From Flavobacterium yafengii (GTDB lineage: Bacteria > Bacteroidota > Bacteroidia > Flavobacteriales > Flavobacteriaceae), in assembly GCF_030010375.1 (NCBI RefSeq), contig NZ_JASCRY010000002.1, forward strand, positions 186,001 to 250,000: a stretch of DNA of 64,000 bases, in the 5' to 3' direction. The notes beneath the pieces are model-generated. The model saw only the letters and a program-made list of their open reading frames with translations, was not told the DNA's origin and did no database searches. Of the stretch, positions 43,539-53,502 are shown piece by piece. Numbering within the stretch: the stretch's first letter is position 1; each line of letters begins with the position of its first letter. The position numbers were made by a program, and so were the translations under genes.

Positions 43539-44660
43539 TTAAGGATTCTCTTTCTTCAATTCCATTTGAATAGTGTCATTGTTGAAAATCATTGTCCACT
43601 GCATTGATTCATTTTTGAATTTATTAATCTGAACAGGAATAGTATCTGGTTTTTTAGGATTTTTCTCGAAAGAAATTACCTTTAATTTATTTGTATTATT
43701 GTTGTATTCATATTTCATAAATATTGATGTACTATCAACATACATATTTGGATTAGGACAGTATAGCATTTTTCCACGTTCTTCAAAATAAATAATTTTC
43801 CACGCTAATGTATCTTTTTTCCACGCTTTTTCTGAAACTATGTTTCCATTTCGTGTCATTTTTTCGACTTTCCATTTTCCAAAATATTTTTCAGATTTAC
43901 GAACATCATAACTATAGTAGCTTACAAATAAAAAAGGTATTAATATGCAAAAAATACGTGCTGAAATTCGGAATATATTATTCCCAATTGAAGGTAATGT
44001 ATTCTTATATTGACTAAAAAAAGCAATTATATCTTCTTTTCTCTCCAATAATAAATAGCTTAATCCTAAAGTCATAATTATGGATATGAAAGTAGTAAGA
44101 GGACCAATACCGTAAAATATGTTAATCAATACAATGTTAAATAGAACTGGTAAAAGTGTAATTACGCCCATCAATACGGTACGTCTAAATAATAAAAGAA
44201 TACTACCTATTATTTGAAATAATCCAACAATTATTGAGAGCCCATAAGAATATCCGTAATATTTCCAAGTAAGTTCTTGACCTGTTAATGTATTAACTAA
44301 TGAATCTTCAGTATGAAAGGAAAATGCAAAATTGACATCAAATAGTTTTTCAAAACCAAATGCAGAAATATAAAAAGCAAGCCAATACCGTAAAATAGTA
44401 GTTAGCCAAATATGATATTTTTGGGAATTTATAATTTTATTTTTTTCTTTATATTGCCAATAAAATGATAAACCTACAGAAAATAGAATTGCAATAATCA
44501 AAGATATGATTCCAACAGGAAATACATATTGAGTCAGCTTGTACGGAAAAAGAGGTAAAATAATATGAAGAATTGAATCAACTCCACCTACGATTGCTAA
44601 AAAACTTAAAAAAAATTTCGAAAACCATTTTGTATTATTTTGTGTTCCACTTGAGTTCAT
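43539..44660 (-). CDS. DoxX-like membrane protein with a C-terminal soluble domain
   Basis: 373 residues. About eight hydrophobic segments (15-240), including ILRYWLAFYISAFGFEKLF, which is DoxX-like. After a further membrane segment near 245-265, a soluble domain of about 110 residues follows, starting KYFGKWKVEKMTRNG. The function is unknown. It lies upstream of the toxin gene in the same direction but is separated from it by the palindrome. A lone accessory-looking gene. Confidence 0.7.
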   Translation of the reverse strand: MNSSGTQNNTKWFSKFFLSFLAIVGGVDSILHIILPLFPYKLTQYVFPVGIISLIIAILFSVGLSFYWQYKEKNKIINSQKYHIWLTTILRYWLAFYISAFGFEKLFDVNFAFSFHTEDSLVNTLTGQELTWKYYGYSYGLSIIVGLFQIIGSILLLFRRTVLMGVITLLPVLFNIVLINIFYGIGPLTTFISIIMTLGLSYLLLERKEDIIAFFSQYKNTLPSIGNNIFRISARIFCILIPFLFVSYYSYDVRKSEKYFGKWKVEKMTRNGNIVSEKAWKKDTLAWKIIYFEERGKMLYCPNPNMYVDSTSIFMKYEYNNNTNKLKVISFEKNPKKPDTIPVQINKFKNESMQWTMIFNNDTIQMELKKENP

Positions 44661-45012
44661 AGGTTTATTTTAATTATTACTTTTCGGTTTCTGCTTGGGC
44701 AAAATGACACCTAACTTGCATATACGTTTGGCAACGTCCTACATATAAACCTTAAATAGGTTTACTATATCTGATAACCGTCAGTATTCATTTCTCAAAT
44801 ATAATCAAATTATTCTCACAAATATATCTGTTTCTTAAAACTAAATCCATCCTGTAAAAACATTTCAGGAAAACATTGATACTGATTCCAGTATAAAATG
44901 TACAACAAGAAATAGGACGGTTGTTAATTAAAAGTTAAACCAATGAATACTATTCAATTTACTGGCACTAAAATTTATTTTTGATATTGATTAACCATTA
45001 AAAAACCACTAA
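44661..45012. other. Intergenic region, 352 bp
   Basis: Divergent gap with no open frame of note. Near 44976-44983 lies TATTTTTG, a perfect -7 box for the metalloprotease gene. A TTTGGCAACG stretch near 44728 forms only a tiny hairpin. The rest is AT-rich and featureless to my eye. Confidence 0.5.
44976..44983 (+). promoter_or_regulatory. -7 box of the metalloprotease gene
   Basis: TATTTTTG, perfect TAnnTTTG; predicted transcription start near 44988, giving a 25-nt leader. Confidence 0.55.
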
Positions 45013-47481
45013 ATGAAGAAACTTTTCATTTTAACCGCAATTGCTGCAGCGATGCTTGTGCCCACCACCCAATTTGCACAGTCCAAAAAGAAAAAAGATA
45101 AAAATGCCGCTGTCGTTCCTCCTCCCGAAAAGAAACCGGAAACCACTATCAAGGAATACAGCAAGGTAATTACTAAAGACGCCGTTTCTGACCAAGGATT
45201 GTTTACGGTACACAAAGTAGATAAAAAATATTTCTTCGAAATCCCTAATAAATACCTGGATAAAGACATGCTTTTGGTGAGTCGGTTATCTAAACTGCCT
45301 TCTAATTTAGGTGGCGGATATGTAAATGCTGGCTCCGAAACCAATGAGCAATTGATAGTTTGGCAGCGTTTTCAGGATAAAATCCTTATCAAGTTAAAAT
45401 CATTCAGTGCGGTTGCCAATGACAGTTTGCCTATCAGTATTTCGGTGAAATCTAATAATTATGAGCCTACCTTATTTGCTTTTGATATCGTGGCATTCAG
45501 CAAAGATTCTGCAAATACGGTGATTGATGTGACTAAATTTTATGGTACTGATGTGAGAGCCATCAGCGGTTTATCAGCAGAAATGAGAGAAACCTACAAA
45601 GTAAAAGGAATGGATGATTCCCGCAGTTTTATCAATACGATGAAAAGTTTCCCGATGAACATTGAAGTGATTCAGGATTTCACCTATAACGCTTCTAAAC
45701 CGCCTGTTCAGGAAGATTCAGAAACGATTAGCATCCAAATGAATCAGTCGATGATTTTATTGCCTGAAAAACCAATGCAACCTCGATTAGCTGATCCACG
45801 TGTGGGATGGTTTACGATGAATCAAATCGATTATGGAAGCAACGAATTGAAATCAGATAGCAAAACTTATATCCGTCGTTGGAAATTGGAGCCTAAAGAT
45901 CCTGTCGCTTACTCAAAAGGTGAACTGGTTGAACCAATAAAACCTATCGTATATTATTTAGATCCTGCTACACCTGAAAAATTGCGAAAGTATATCAAAC
46001 AAGGAATTGAAGATTGGCAAAAGCCTTTTGAAACTGCTGGTTTTAAAAATGCAATTATCGCCAAAGACGCACCAACGAAGGAACAAGATCCTGATTTTAG
46101 CCCGGAAGACATCCGTTATTCTGTAATTCGTTATGTGGCAAGTACGACTCGTAATGCCGTTGGACCCAGCGTTTCTGATCCCAGAACGGGAGAAATTATC
46201 GAGAGTGATGTAATTTGGTACCACAACCATTTGCGTTCGTACAGAAATCGCTATTTGTTAGAAACGGGAGCTGCAAATCCTACAGCAAGAACATTGAATA
46301 CAAGTGATGAAGAAATGGGTGAAATGATGCGTATGGTTATCGCTCACGAAGTAGGTCATGCTCTTGGTTTTCCTCATAACATGGGTGCAAGTTGCGCTTA
46401 TGACACTGAAAATTACAGAAATGGTGATTTTACACAGAAAAACGGAATCGCAGCCAGTTTGATGGATTATGCCCGTTTTAATTACATCGCACAACCTGGA
46501 GATAAAAACGTTCGTTTTATACGCCAAATGGGACCTTACGATCATTATGCTACTAATTGGGGATACAGAGTTATTCCAAATGCGACTTCACCAGAGGTTG
46601 AAGTGCCTACATTAGACAAATGGATTATGGAAAAAGCCGGAAATCCTATTTATAAATTCGGGAAACAAAGCAGTAGCTTTGACCCGTCTTCACAAACGGA
46701 AGATATTGGAAATAATTCAATGAAAGCGGGTACTTACGGACTTAAAAACTTGCAATATGTAGCGGCACATTTACCAGAATGGACGAGTGATGTGACTAAC
46801 AATTACGAGGATTTAGATGAGTTGTACAAAGAGATGATGGATGTATGGAGCAGGTATGTAGGGCATGTGGTGACCAATGTTGGAGGTGTTTATGAAGCTA
46901 CTAAAAAGCCAAACCAAAAAGGAAGTATTTACGATATTGTACCAAAAGCAAAGCAACAAGAAGCAATGCAATGGTTGCAGGCCAATGCTTTTGCATCTCC
47001 AACATGGTTGGTAAATGTGAGCACATTGAAAAATATTGATTATTCCGGTTACACAGAGCGTTTTAGAAATTTACAAGCCAGACATTTGAATAGTGTAATG
47101 AGTTTTGAGCGCATTGGCCGATTGATGGATGCCGAAATAATGGGTACTGCTAATTATAAAGCGTTGGATTTATTGGGTGATATGCGCAGAGGAATTTGGA
47201 AAGAAGCCGGTTTAGGTTCGAATGTGACTATTTACAGAAGAAATTTACAACGTGCCTATATTGAAAGAATGAGTTATCTGATGAAAGAAGAAATTAAATC
47301 AGGTCGTCCTTCGGACTATTATAATGTGGCGCAATCGGATGTGAGAGGATTGGTTAGAGGTGAATTGACTGCTTTAAAATCTACTTTATCAGTTGCTAAA
47401 ACCAGAGCTGTGAATGCAGAAACAAAATACCATTATGAAGATGCTATCAAAAGAATTGAGTTGATCTTAAATCCAAAATAA
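45013..47481 (+). CDS. Zinc-dependent metalloprotease, DUF5117/DUF5118 type
   Basis: 822 residues with a signal peptide (LTAIAAAMLVPTTQFAQ, about 22). The N-terminal part has the DUF5118/DUF5117 pattern (LLVSRLSKLPSNLGGGYVN). The metzincin zinc site is HEVGHALGFPHN near residue 450, followed by the Met-turn in ASLMDYARF. It is predicted to be periplasmic or outer-surface; substrates are unknown. Confidence 0.92.
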   Translation: MKKLFILTAIAAAMLVPTTQFAQSKKKKDKNAAVVPPPEKKPETTIKEYSKVITKDAVSDQGLFTVHKVDKKYFFEIPNKYLDKDMLLVSRLSKLPSNLGGGYVNAGSETNEQLIVWQRFQDKILIKLKSFSAVANDSLPISISVKSNNYEPTLFAFDIVAFSKDSANTVIDVTKFYGTDVRAISGLSAEMRETYKVKGMDDSRSFINTMKSFPMNIEVIQDFTYNASKPPVQEDSETISIQMNQSMILLPEKPMQPRLADPRVGWFTMNQIDYGSNELKSDSKTYIRRWKLEPKDPVAYSKGELVEPIKPIVYYLDPATPEKLRKYIKQGIEDWQKPFETAGFKNAIIAKDAPTKEQDPDFSPEDIRYSVIRYVASTTRNAVGPSVSDPRTGEIIESDVIWYHNHLRSYRNRYLLETGAANPTARTLNTSDEEMGEMMRMVIAHEVGHALGFPHNMGASCAYDTENYRNGDFTQKNGIAASLMDYARFNYIAQPGDKNVRFIRQMGPYDHYATNWGYRVIPNATSPEVEVPTLDKWIMEKAGNPIYKFGKQSSSFDPSSQTEDIGNNSMKAGTYGLKNLQYVAAHLPEWTSDVTNNYEDLDELYKEMMDVWSRYVGHVVTNVGGVYEATKKPNQKGSIYDIVPKAKQQEAMQWLQANAFASPTWLVNVSTLKNIDYSGYTERFRNLQARHLNSVMSFERIGRLMDAEIMGTANYKALDLLGDMRRGIWKEAGLGSNVTIYRRNLQRAYIERMSYLMKEEIKSGRPSDYYNVAQSDVRGLVRGELTALKSTLSVAKTRAVNAETKYHYEDAIKRIELILNPK

Positions 47482-47510
47482 TCAGAGTGTAACAAATTCT
47501 GTTTCACTAA

Positions 47511-47538
47511 AAAAAATCCGCTAGAAAGCGGATTTTTT
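47511..47538. terminator. Bidirectional terminator
   Basis: A perfect 11-bp stem (47511-47521 with 47528-47538) with A and T ends between convergent genes. Confidence 0.85.
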
Positions 47539-47575
47539 GGTGTTATAAAAAAGGATTTTATACTATGAAAACGAT

Positions 47576-48994
47576 TTATTTCATTGGAAAATTAGCTTCG
47601 AAAGCCTTAAATCTGGAGTCTAAATCTTTAAGCAATTGCTTTTTTACGGAAGCTTCTTTTATAAAACTGTAATTAATACTGTTGTAAACAAATTGCTTGA
47701 TATCCGTATAAGAAACGTCCTTATATCTTTTGGCTAACAAAACATATTGCTCGGTCATATTGGTGCGTAAAATCCCCGCATCATCCGTGCTGATTACGAT
47801 AGGAACACCAAACTCTTTATACAAGGTCAACGGATGACGGCTTTCTTTCACTTTCAAAATGAATTCGTTGCTCACTAAGTTAATTTCGATAGGAATGGTT
47901 TTTTTAGCCATGTAGCGCAATAAATTATACGAATCTTTCTCGTACGCCATAGCTACTCCGTGACCGATACGATTGGCTCCAGCTGTATAAACGGCTGCTC
48001 CAATGTGCCAAGTCAGCTCTTCCGGTTGCACTAAACCCAGCGTCAGTTCGCCGGCATGCATCGTGTATTTTACATTTGGATAACGGGAATGACAGTATTT
48101 AAACATCATCATGTGCAACCAATAATCTTTCATCGAGGTTTCGCCATCTTCCGGAGAAACAATGTTGACACCCGCCATCAGCGGACTTCCATCTGCCGAA
48201 ATGAATGCGATTACCAGATTTTTGAATAAATCTACAGGTTCCATGAAACGCAAGACAAAATTTTGATACCGCATTGTAAATTGTTTGTCATCAATTTTAA
48301 GGTCTTTGTGAAGTTTAGCTACAAAATTTGTGTTGAACGCTGTGGCATAGGATTCAGCATCTTTTTTCAGCAATGAATTGTATAACGAATCAAGCGACTT
48401 AGTAATGGCTTTTTCATCTTTTGCCAAAGCCAATTTTCGCAATCTGGAATTGAATTGCGTCAAATCATCGGTAATCATCGTTGTTGGAATCGTAGATAAT
48501 TGCGTTTCAATATAACTGACATTTTCCGAAATAGCTCTATTTTTTAGTTCCAATAAACCTTGTCCAAAATTCCCTTTGATGGCCGGTTCAAACTTCATAA
48601 AGGATTCAAAAAACAATTTATCCGATGGATAATCCACATAATTATAGTCTTTTACAGACCATTTTTGCATGATTTGTTGTTTGTAAACGTCTAATGTTCC
48701 GTTGCTTTTTAATGTTGAAAATTGTTCCCAGTTTCCGGTTGATGGTTTTTCTTTTAAAACATCCATCGTTTCGGTATTGAGATAAAAATCATCAGCAATA
48801 GAGCGTTGTAATAAAGGTTCAGCATAAATAGAACCAGAATAGTGGTGGTGTAAATCGCCCCCTTTTGGCATTTGGGAAAAGAAAGCGGTTAGTTCCGCTT
48901 CATTATTTCTAATCTTTTCAAAATAGTCATTTGGAGCTTGAGAATAAGCACTATTCAATACGGTTATAAAAAGGAAAGTATATATTAATTTCAT
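47576..48994 (-). CDS. Exported adenosine deaminase-family protein
   Basis: 472 residues with a signal peptide (IYTFLFITVLNSAYSQ, about 19). The amidohydrolase zinc site begins at DLHHHYSG. HAGEL holds the catalytic Glu region, and STDDAGI gives the last metal ligand. The size and the signal resemble the secreted ADA/ADGF branch rather than the cytoplasmic 330-residue enzyme. It should deaminate adenosine or a related nucleoside in the periplasm. Confidence 0.88.
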   Translation of the reverse strand: MKLIYTFLFITVLNSAYSQAPNDYFEKIRNNEAELTAFFSQMPKGGDLHHHYSGSIYAEPLLQRSIADDFYLNTETMDVLKEKPSTGNWEQFSTLKSNGTLDVYKQQIMQKWSVKDYNYVDYPSDKLFFESFMKFEPAIKGNFGQGLLELKNRAISENVSYIETQLSTIPTTMITDDLTQFNSRLRKLALAKDEKAITKSLDSLYNSLLKKDAESYATAFNTNFVAKLHKDLKIDDKQFTMRYQNFVLRFMEPVDLFKNLVIAFISADGSPLMAGVNIVSPEDGETSMKDYWLHMMMFKYCHSRYPNVKYTMHAGELTLGLVQPEELTWHIGAAVYTAGANRIGHGVAMAYEKDSYNLLRYMAKKTIPIEINLVSNEFILKVKESRHPLTLYKEFGVPIVISTDDAGILRTNMTEQYVLLAKRYKDVSYTDIKQFVYNSINYSFIKEASVKKQLLKDLDSRFKAFEANFPMK

Positions 48995-49378
48995 GTTTTA
49001 AATTTTTATCGAAAGAATGGGTTTACCAAATTTTTCAATTAATAAGTGAGTATTTTTAACCAATGTATGAGTTTCAAAATCAATTTATTACCACTTATTT
49101 AGGGTACAAAATCATAAATTTTCAGGAACATTTCAAGTAAAGGTAAATTTTTGCCAAATTTACGCAATTCCGATTTCTATTTTACACATCGAATAAAAAG
49201 TTTTATTTTTGTCACTCTTTGAAAAACAAGTTTAATTTTTTTTCTGAGTTATAATACTTCGAACGAGTCCTTTGTATCAATTTATTTATACAATTTTGTA
49301 TTATTTTTATTGACTTCTACCGGGATTTTGATTCTATAAATCCTAATATCACTATTTACAGACCAAGTTATCTATAGC
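48995..49378. other. Intergenic region, 384 bp
   Basis: Divergent gap between the deaminase and SulP genes. TATTTTTG at 49204-49211 is a possible plus-strand -7 box but would leave a 160-nt leader. ATACAATTTTGTAT near 49289 is a small palindrome. No open frame and no convincing RNA structure are seen. Confidence 0.45.
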
Positions 49379-50911
49379 ATGAAAAAACACTTTAAATTAT
49401 TTGATTTTAAGCAAGTTGTTGACTACAAGACGGAAATTTTAGCAGGATTAACCGTCGCTATGACCATGATTCCCGAGTCACTTTCTTTTGCGATATTAGC
49501 TGGATTCCCGCCATTAGTAGGCTTATATGCCGCTTTTATAATGGGATTGGTTACCGCAATAATAGGAGGCCGACCCGGAATGGTTTCAGGAGGAGCAGGA
49601 GCAACCGTGATTGTTTTAATCGCTTTGATGAAATCAAATGGGATAGAATATGTTTTTGCAACAGTTGCTTTAGCGGGGATTATACAAATTTTAGTAGGCG
49701 TTTTTAAATTCGGAAAATTCATCCGTTTAGTGCCACAGCCCGTAATGTTTGGATTTGTGAATGGATTAGCGGTTGTTATTTTCATGTCGCAATTGGAACA
49801 ATTCAAAACCATTGTCAACGGACAAAGCGTATGGCTTTCTGGAAGTCCGATGTTGATTATGCTGGGTTTGGTTGCGTTGACAATAGGAATTGTGGTGTTG
49901 CTTCCTAAAATAACAAAAGCAGTTCCAGCGTCATTAGTTGCCATTATTGTGGTGTTTGCATTGGTTTTTTTCTTTGGTATCGAAACCAAAACCGTACGTG
50001 ATATTGCTTCAGTAAGCGGTGGTTTTCCGCCATTTCATATTCCTAATATTCCCATAAACTTCGAAACGTTGCAAATTATATTTCCGTACGCTTTAATCAT
50101 GGCTTCGGTTGGATTAACAGAAGGCTTGTTGACGTTGAATTTAGTGGATGAAATCACCGAAACAAAAGGAAGCGGAAACCGGGAATGTATTGCGCAAGGA
50201 AGTGCGAATATTTTAAATGGTTTTTTCTTCGGGATGGGTGGTTGTCCTATGATTGCTCAAACTTTAGTGAATCTTTCGGCTGGTTCCAGAGCGCGATTGT
50301 CTGGAATAATTGCTGCGTTGACTATCCTTGGAATTATTTTATTTGGTGCCCCAATAATTGAACAATTGCCTATGGCGGCTTTGGTTGGTGTTATGTTTAT
50401 GGTGGCAATTGGGACATTTGAATGGGCGAGTTTTAGAATCATCAATAAAATGCCCAAACACGATATTTTTGTTGGAGTATTGGTCGCATTGATAACTATT
50501 GTATTGCATAATTTGGCTCTAGCCGTTTTAATTGGAGTAATTATTTCTGCTTTGGTTTTTGCTTGGGAAAGTGCCAAAAGAATTCGAGCCAAGAAATACA
50601 TTGATGAAAAAGGAGTGAAGCATTATGAAATATATGGGCCTTTATTTTTTGGATCAACAACTGCTTTTTCGGAGAAATTTGATGTTACAAATGACCCGAA
50701 CGAAGTAATTATTGATTTTAAAGAAAGTAAAATTACTGATATGAGTGCGATTGATGCTGTGAATAAAATTACGGAACGGTATGCTAAGCTCAATAAAACG
50801 GTTCATTTACGACATTTAAGTGCTGATTGCAGAACGTTATTGAAAAATGCTGATACCGTGATAGACGTAAATATATTGGAAGATCCTACTTATAAAATTG
50901 TTGCCGATTAG
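49379..50911 (+). CDS. SulP-family anion transporter
   Basis: 510 residues with about 12 membrane segments in the UraA-type fold. The SulP signature MTMIPESLSFAILAGFPPLVGLYAAF is in the first repeat. A cytoplasmic STAS domain fills about 425-510 (VIIDFKESKITDMSAIDAV). Substrates of the family are sulfate, bicarbonate or other anions. No sulfate-reduction or carbonic anhydrase gene is adjacent, so the ion cannot be set. Confidence 0.93.
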   Translation: MKKHFKLFDFKQVVDYKTEILAGLTVAMTMIPESLSFAILAGFPPLVGLYAAFIMGLVTAIIGGRPGMVSGGAGATVIVLIALMKSNGIEYVFATVALAGIIQILVGVFKFGKFIRLVPQPVMFGFVNGLAVVIFMSQLEQFKTIVNGQSVWLSGSPMLIMLGLVALTIGIVVLLPKITKAVPASLVAIIVVFALVFFFGIETKTVRDIASVSGGFPPFHIPNIPINFETLQIIFPYALIMASVGLTEGLLTLNLVDEITETKGSGNRECIAQGSANILNGFFFGMGGCPMIAQTLVNLSAGSRARLSGIIAALTILGIILFGAPIIEQLPMAALVGVMFMVAIGTFEWASFRIINKMPKHDIFVGVLVALITIVLHNLALAVLIGVIISALVFAWESAKRIRAKKYIDEKGVKHYEIYGPLFFGSTTAFSEKFDVTNDPNEVIIDFKESKITDMSAIDAVNKITERYAKLNKTVHLRHLSADCRTLLKNADTVIDVNILEDPTYKIVAD

Positions 50912-50935
50912 TTTTTAGGATTTGTTGTTATACCG

Positions 50936-51316
50936 TTATTTTTTAGACTTGTTTAAGTTATCCTTCATTCTCGCTTGAATAATTTTCTTTAAAAGTGCTT
51001 CAGGAATTGGTTTTTCAGGAGTAAAACGGATGGTTCCACTGGCTAAATTGAAATCTTTTAATTCGTCTTTAAATTGTTCGACAGTAGTTGCATTCCATGG
51101 ATAAAAACTACAATGATTTTTAAATGCAGCAAAGCTACACAACATACCATGAAATTTGTAGGCAGGCATTTTATAACTAATAAACTCTTCAGCTTCTGGT
51201 GCTACTGTTTTAATGATTTTTCGTACTTTCTCTAAAGTAATTCTTTGATTTTCTGGTAGTTTAATTAAATAGTTATCAACATCATTGCCTTTACTATTGT
51301 CAGTGAAATTAGTCAT
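50936..51316 (-). CDS. DUF1801 (YdhG-like) protein
   Basis: 126 residues from this ATG (the frame also opens at 51346). It shows the family pattern: LPENQRITLEKVRKIIKTVAPEAEEFISYKMPAYKFHG and GTIRFTPEKPIPEALLKKIIQAR. The frataxin-like fold is known in this family; an iron-chaperone role was proposed for relatives but is not established. It is a single gene convergent with sulP. Confidence 0.88.
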   Translation of the reverse strand: MTNFTDNSKGNDVDNYLIKLPENQRITLEKVRKIIKTVAPEAEEFISYKMPAYKFHGMLCSFAAFKNHCSFYPWNATTVEQFKDELKDFNLASGTIRFTPEKPIPEALLKKIIQARMKDNLNKSKK

Positions 51317-51421
51317 AGCTATTTTTATTTTTGAATTATTTTTCATTCTTAAATTAGTTTTCTAATCAATACGTAAAAGCCATTGTCCTCTAATTTGAAT
51401 TTAAAAAAGCTGTTTTTAAGT

Positions 51422-52195
51422 TTAAATAATTCCAATTATTAATAGAATAGCAAATAGAATAAGCATAAAAGTCACTATATTTTGAATGGTTACTAAGGTA
51501 ACTTTTTTTAGTAATTTATTGCCAAAATAAGCTCCAATAAATGCCGAAAGTGTGGCTAGAGTCAGTAAAGTGTAATCAAATTGGCTTTGATTATTCAGTA
51601 TTTGTTTCGAATAAACAGTTAGTCTGGAAATGTCCACTAAACAAGCGATTACCACACCGGTTGCAATGAAAGATTGTTTGGATAAATTAGCTCTTATCAA
51701 AAATGCGGCTCTTAAAGCACCTTGATTTCCGGAAAGACCACCAAAAAAACCACTCAAAATTCCTCCTACAGGAAGGTATTTCTTGTCAAACTGTAAGTTG
51801 ACAAAACTAGGAACGACTTCAAAGAGAGCGAAAAATAACAACACAATTCCAATAATTAGTTTTATTGGCATAATTTCAAAAGTCTGATTTCCTATTTGAT
51901 AATCCGTTAGCGGTTGCATATCTGTCAATAAGGAAAGTACATATGCGCCAAGAAATGCGAAAATAATTGCAGGAATCCCAAAACGCAAAACAACATTTAG
52001 ATTAGCACTTTTACCCAATAAAAATAATTTAAAAAGATTGTTTAAAAAATGAACTATTGCGGTAAGTAAAATAGCCATTTCGATAGGGAAAAATAGCCCA
52101 AATACAGGAACAAGTAATGTTCCAAGCCCAAAACCGGAAAATAATGTCAAGCCAGAACCTATTAATGCAGCAAGACAAATGATGATGTATTCCAT
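51422..52195 (-). CDS. TauE/SafE-family anion permease
   Basis: 257 residues with about eight membrane helices in two repeats (GSGLTLFSGFGLGTLLVPVF and GFFGGLSGNQGALRAAFL). Family members export sulfite, sulfoacetate or similar anions. It is the last gene of a GNAT-MFS-TauE run, 26 bp after the MFS gene. It differs from the cysteine-bearing TauE-like gene at 11400. Confidence 0.88.
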   Translation of the reverse strand: MEYIIICLAALIGSGLTLFSGFGLGTLLVPVFGLFFPIEMAILLTAIVHFLNNLFKLFLLGKSANLNVVLRFGIPAIIFAFLGAYVLSLLTDMQPLTDYQIGNQTFEIMPIKLIIGIVLLFFALFEVVPSFVNLQFDKKYLPVGGILSGFFGGLSGNQGALRAAFLIRANLSKQSFIATGVVIACLVDISRLTVYSKQILNNQSQFDYTLLTLATLSAFIGAYFGNKLLKKVTLVTIQNIVTFMLILFAILLIIGII

Positions 52196-52221
52196 TTCAT
52201 TTTAGATTTAAAATAAGAAAG

Positions 52222-53499
52222 CTATAGCAAAGGTTGCGTTTCGTTTTCGGAATAATTCAAATCCGTATGGAAGGTTTCTTTTAATTTCCAAAGTGCCAAA
52301 ATTGAAATTATCGATAATAGTGTTCCAACAATCATAGCCGATTTCAGAATATCTCCATCAAAAATAGTGTCTCTGAAAAAGCCATAAATGATAATAATCA
52401 GCGGCAACGAACCTCGAACAAAATTTGGAACTGTTGTAGTCACGGTTGCACGAATATTGGTTCCGAATTGCTCTGCTGCAATAGTGACAAATAGTACCCA
52501 ATAGCCTACGGAAAAGCCCATGATAAAACAAAGTATATAGAAAGTGGATGCTGAAATTCCAAAAGCATTTAGGAACATAAAAACCATAATCAGATTAAAA
52601 GTCAGAAACAAGTACATTACTTTTTTTCGACTTTTCAGCCACTGACTTAATAATCCGCTGGCAATATCTCCAAAAACCAATCCGCCATAACACCAAGCAA
52701 TTGCTTTTCCTGCTGCAATCGTTTCGAAGCCTTGAACATCTAATGCTTTAGCAAATTCAGGAGAGAAAGTGATTAATACGCCTACCAAAAACCACAACGG
52801 AATTCCGATAAGAATGCATTGGATGTATTTTGAAAAACGTTTTTTATTGGTAAATAAAGACAAGAAATCACCTTTTTTCTCTTCACTTTCTTGTACTTTT
52901 TTGAACATTCCCGATTCAGAAATACTGATTCGTAAGAATAATAATAGAAGCCCTAAAACGCCTCCTGCATAATAACACAAACGCCAATCTTGGAAAACCT
53001 GGTAGACTAAATAAGCAACTACGGCTCCCGAAACTCCTACAGATGCTACAATCATCGTTCCGTAACCCCGTTTTTCTTTGGGCAAACTTTCGGTTACCAA
53101 AGTGATTCCGGCACCTAATTCTCCTGCAAGTCCAATTCCCGCTATCAATCTCCAGAACGCGTATCCATCAACGGTGGTTACCATTCCGTTAGCAATATTG
53201 GCAACAGAATAAATCAAAATAGAACCAAATAAAACAGAAATTCGTCCTTTTTTATCGCCTAAGATTCCCCAAAGAATACCGCCAAAAAGCATCCCGAACA
53301 TTTGCATACTAATCAAAAATTCTCCTTGATTCCTGATAGCATCACCGGTTATTCCTAAATCTTTAAGACTATCAGTACGAACGATTCCAAAAAGCAATAA
53401 ATCATAAATGTCAACAAAATAACCTAGTGCGGCCACAATTACGGCAGCATTCAGGATTCGGACTGGTTTTTCTGTTTCAGAGGATAACGTATTGGTCAT
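52222..53499 (-). CDS. MFS transporter (metabolite:H+ symporter type)
   Basis: 425 residues with 12 membrane segments. The loop 2-3 motif is GGILWGILGDKKGRISVLFGS, and GIGLAGELGAGITLVTESLPKEKRG is the sugar/metabolite-porter pattern. The closest general likeness is the aromatic-acid and dicarboxylate-type metabolite:H+ symporters. Its ATG is 3 bp from the GNAT stop, so they are cotranscribed. Confidence 0.88.
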   Translation of the reverse strand: MTNTLSSETEKPVRILNAAVIVAALGYFVDIYDLLLFGIVRTDSLKDLGITGDAIRNQGEFLISMQMFGMLFGGILWGILGDKKGRISVLFGSILIYSVANIANGMVTTVDGYAFWRLIAGIGLAGELGAGITLVTESLPKEKRGYGTMIVASVGVSGAVVAYLVYQVFQDWRLCYYAGGVLGLLLLFLRISISESGMFKKVQESEEKKGDFLSLFTNKKRFSKYIQCILIGIPLWFLVGVLITFSPEFAKALDVQGFETIAAGKAIAWCYGGLVFGDIASGLLSQWLKSRKKVMYLFLTFNLIMVFMFLNAFGISASTFYILCFIMGFSVGYWVLFVTIAAEQFGTNIRATVTTTVPNFVRGSLPLIIIIYGFFRDTIFDGDILKSAMIVGTLLSIISILALWKLKETFHTDLNYSENETQPLL

Positions 53500-53502
53500 G
53501 TA

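Noticed and set aside
44690..44760. Integron attC-like look of CTAAC and TTTGGCAACG
   Set aside because: The paired core sites and the long imperfect stem needed for attC are absent, and no integrase is nearby.
49423..49989. 188-codon open frame on the minus strand
   Set aside because: Antisense to sulP, with a low-complexity Thr/Ile/Asn composition typical of a shadow frame.
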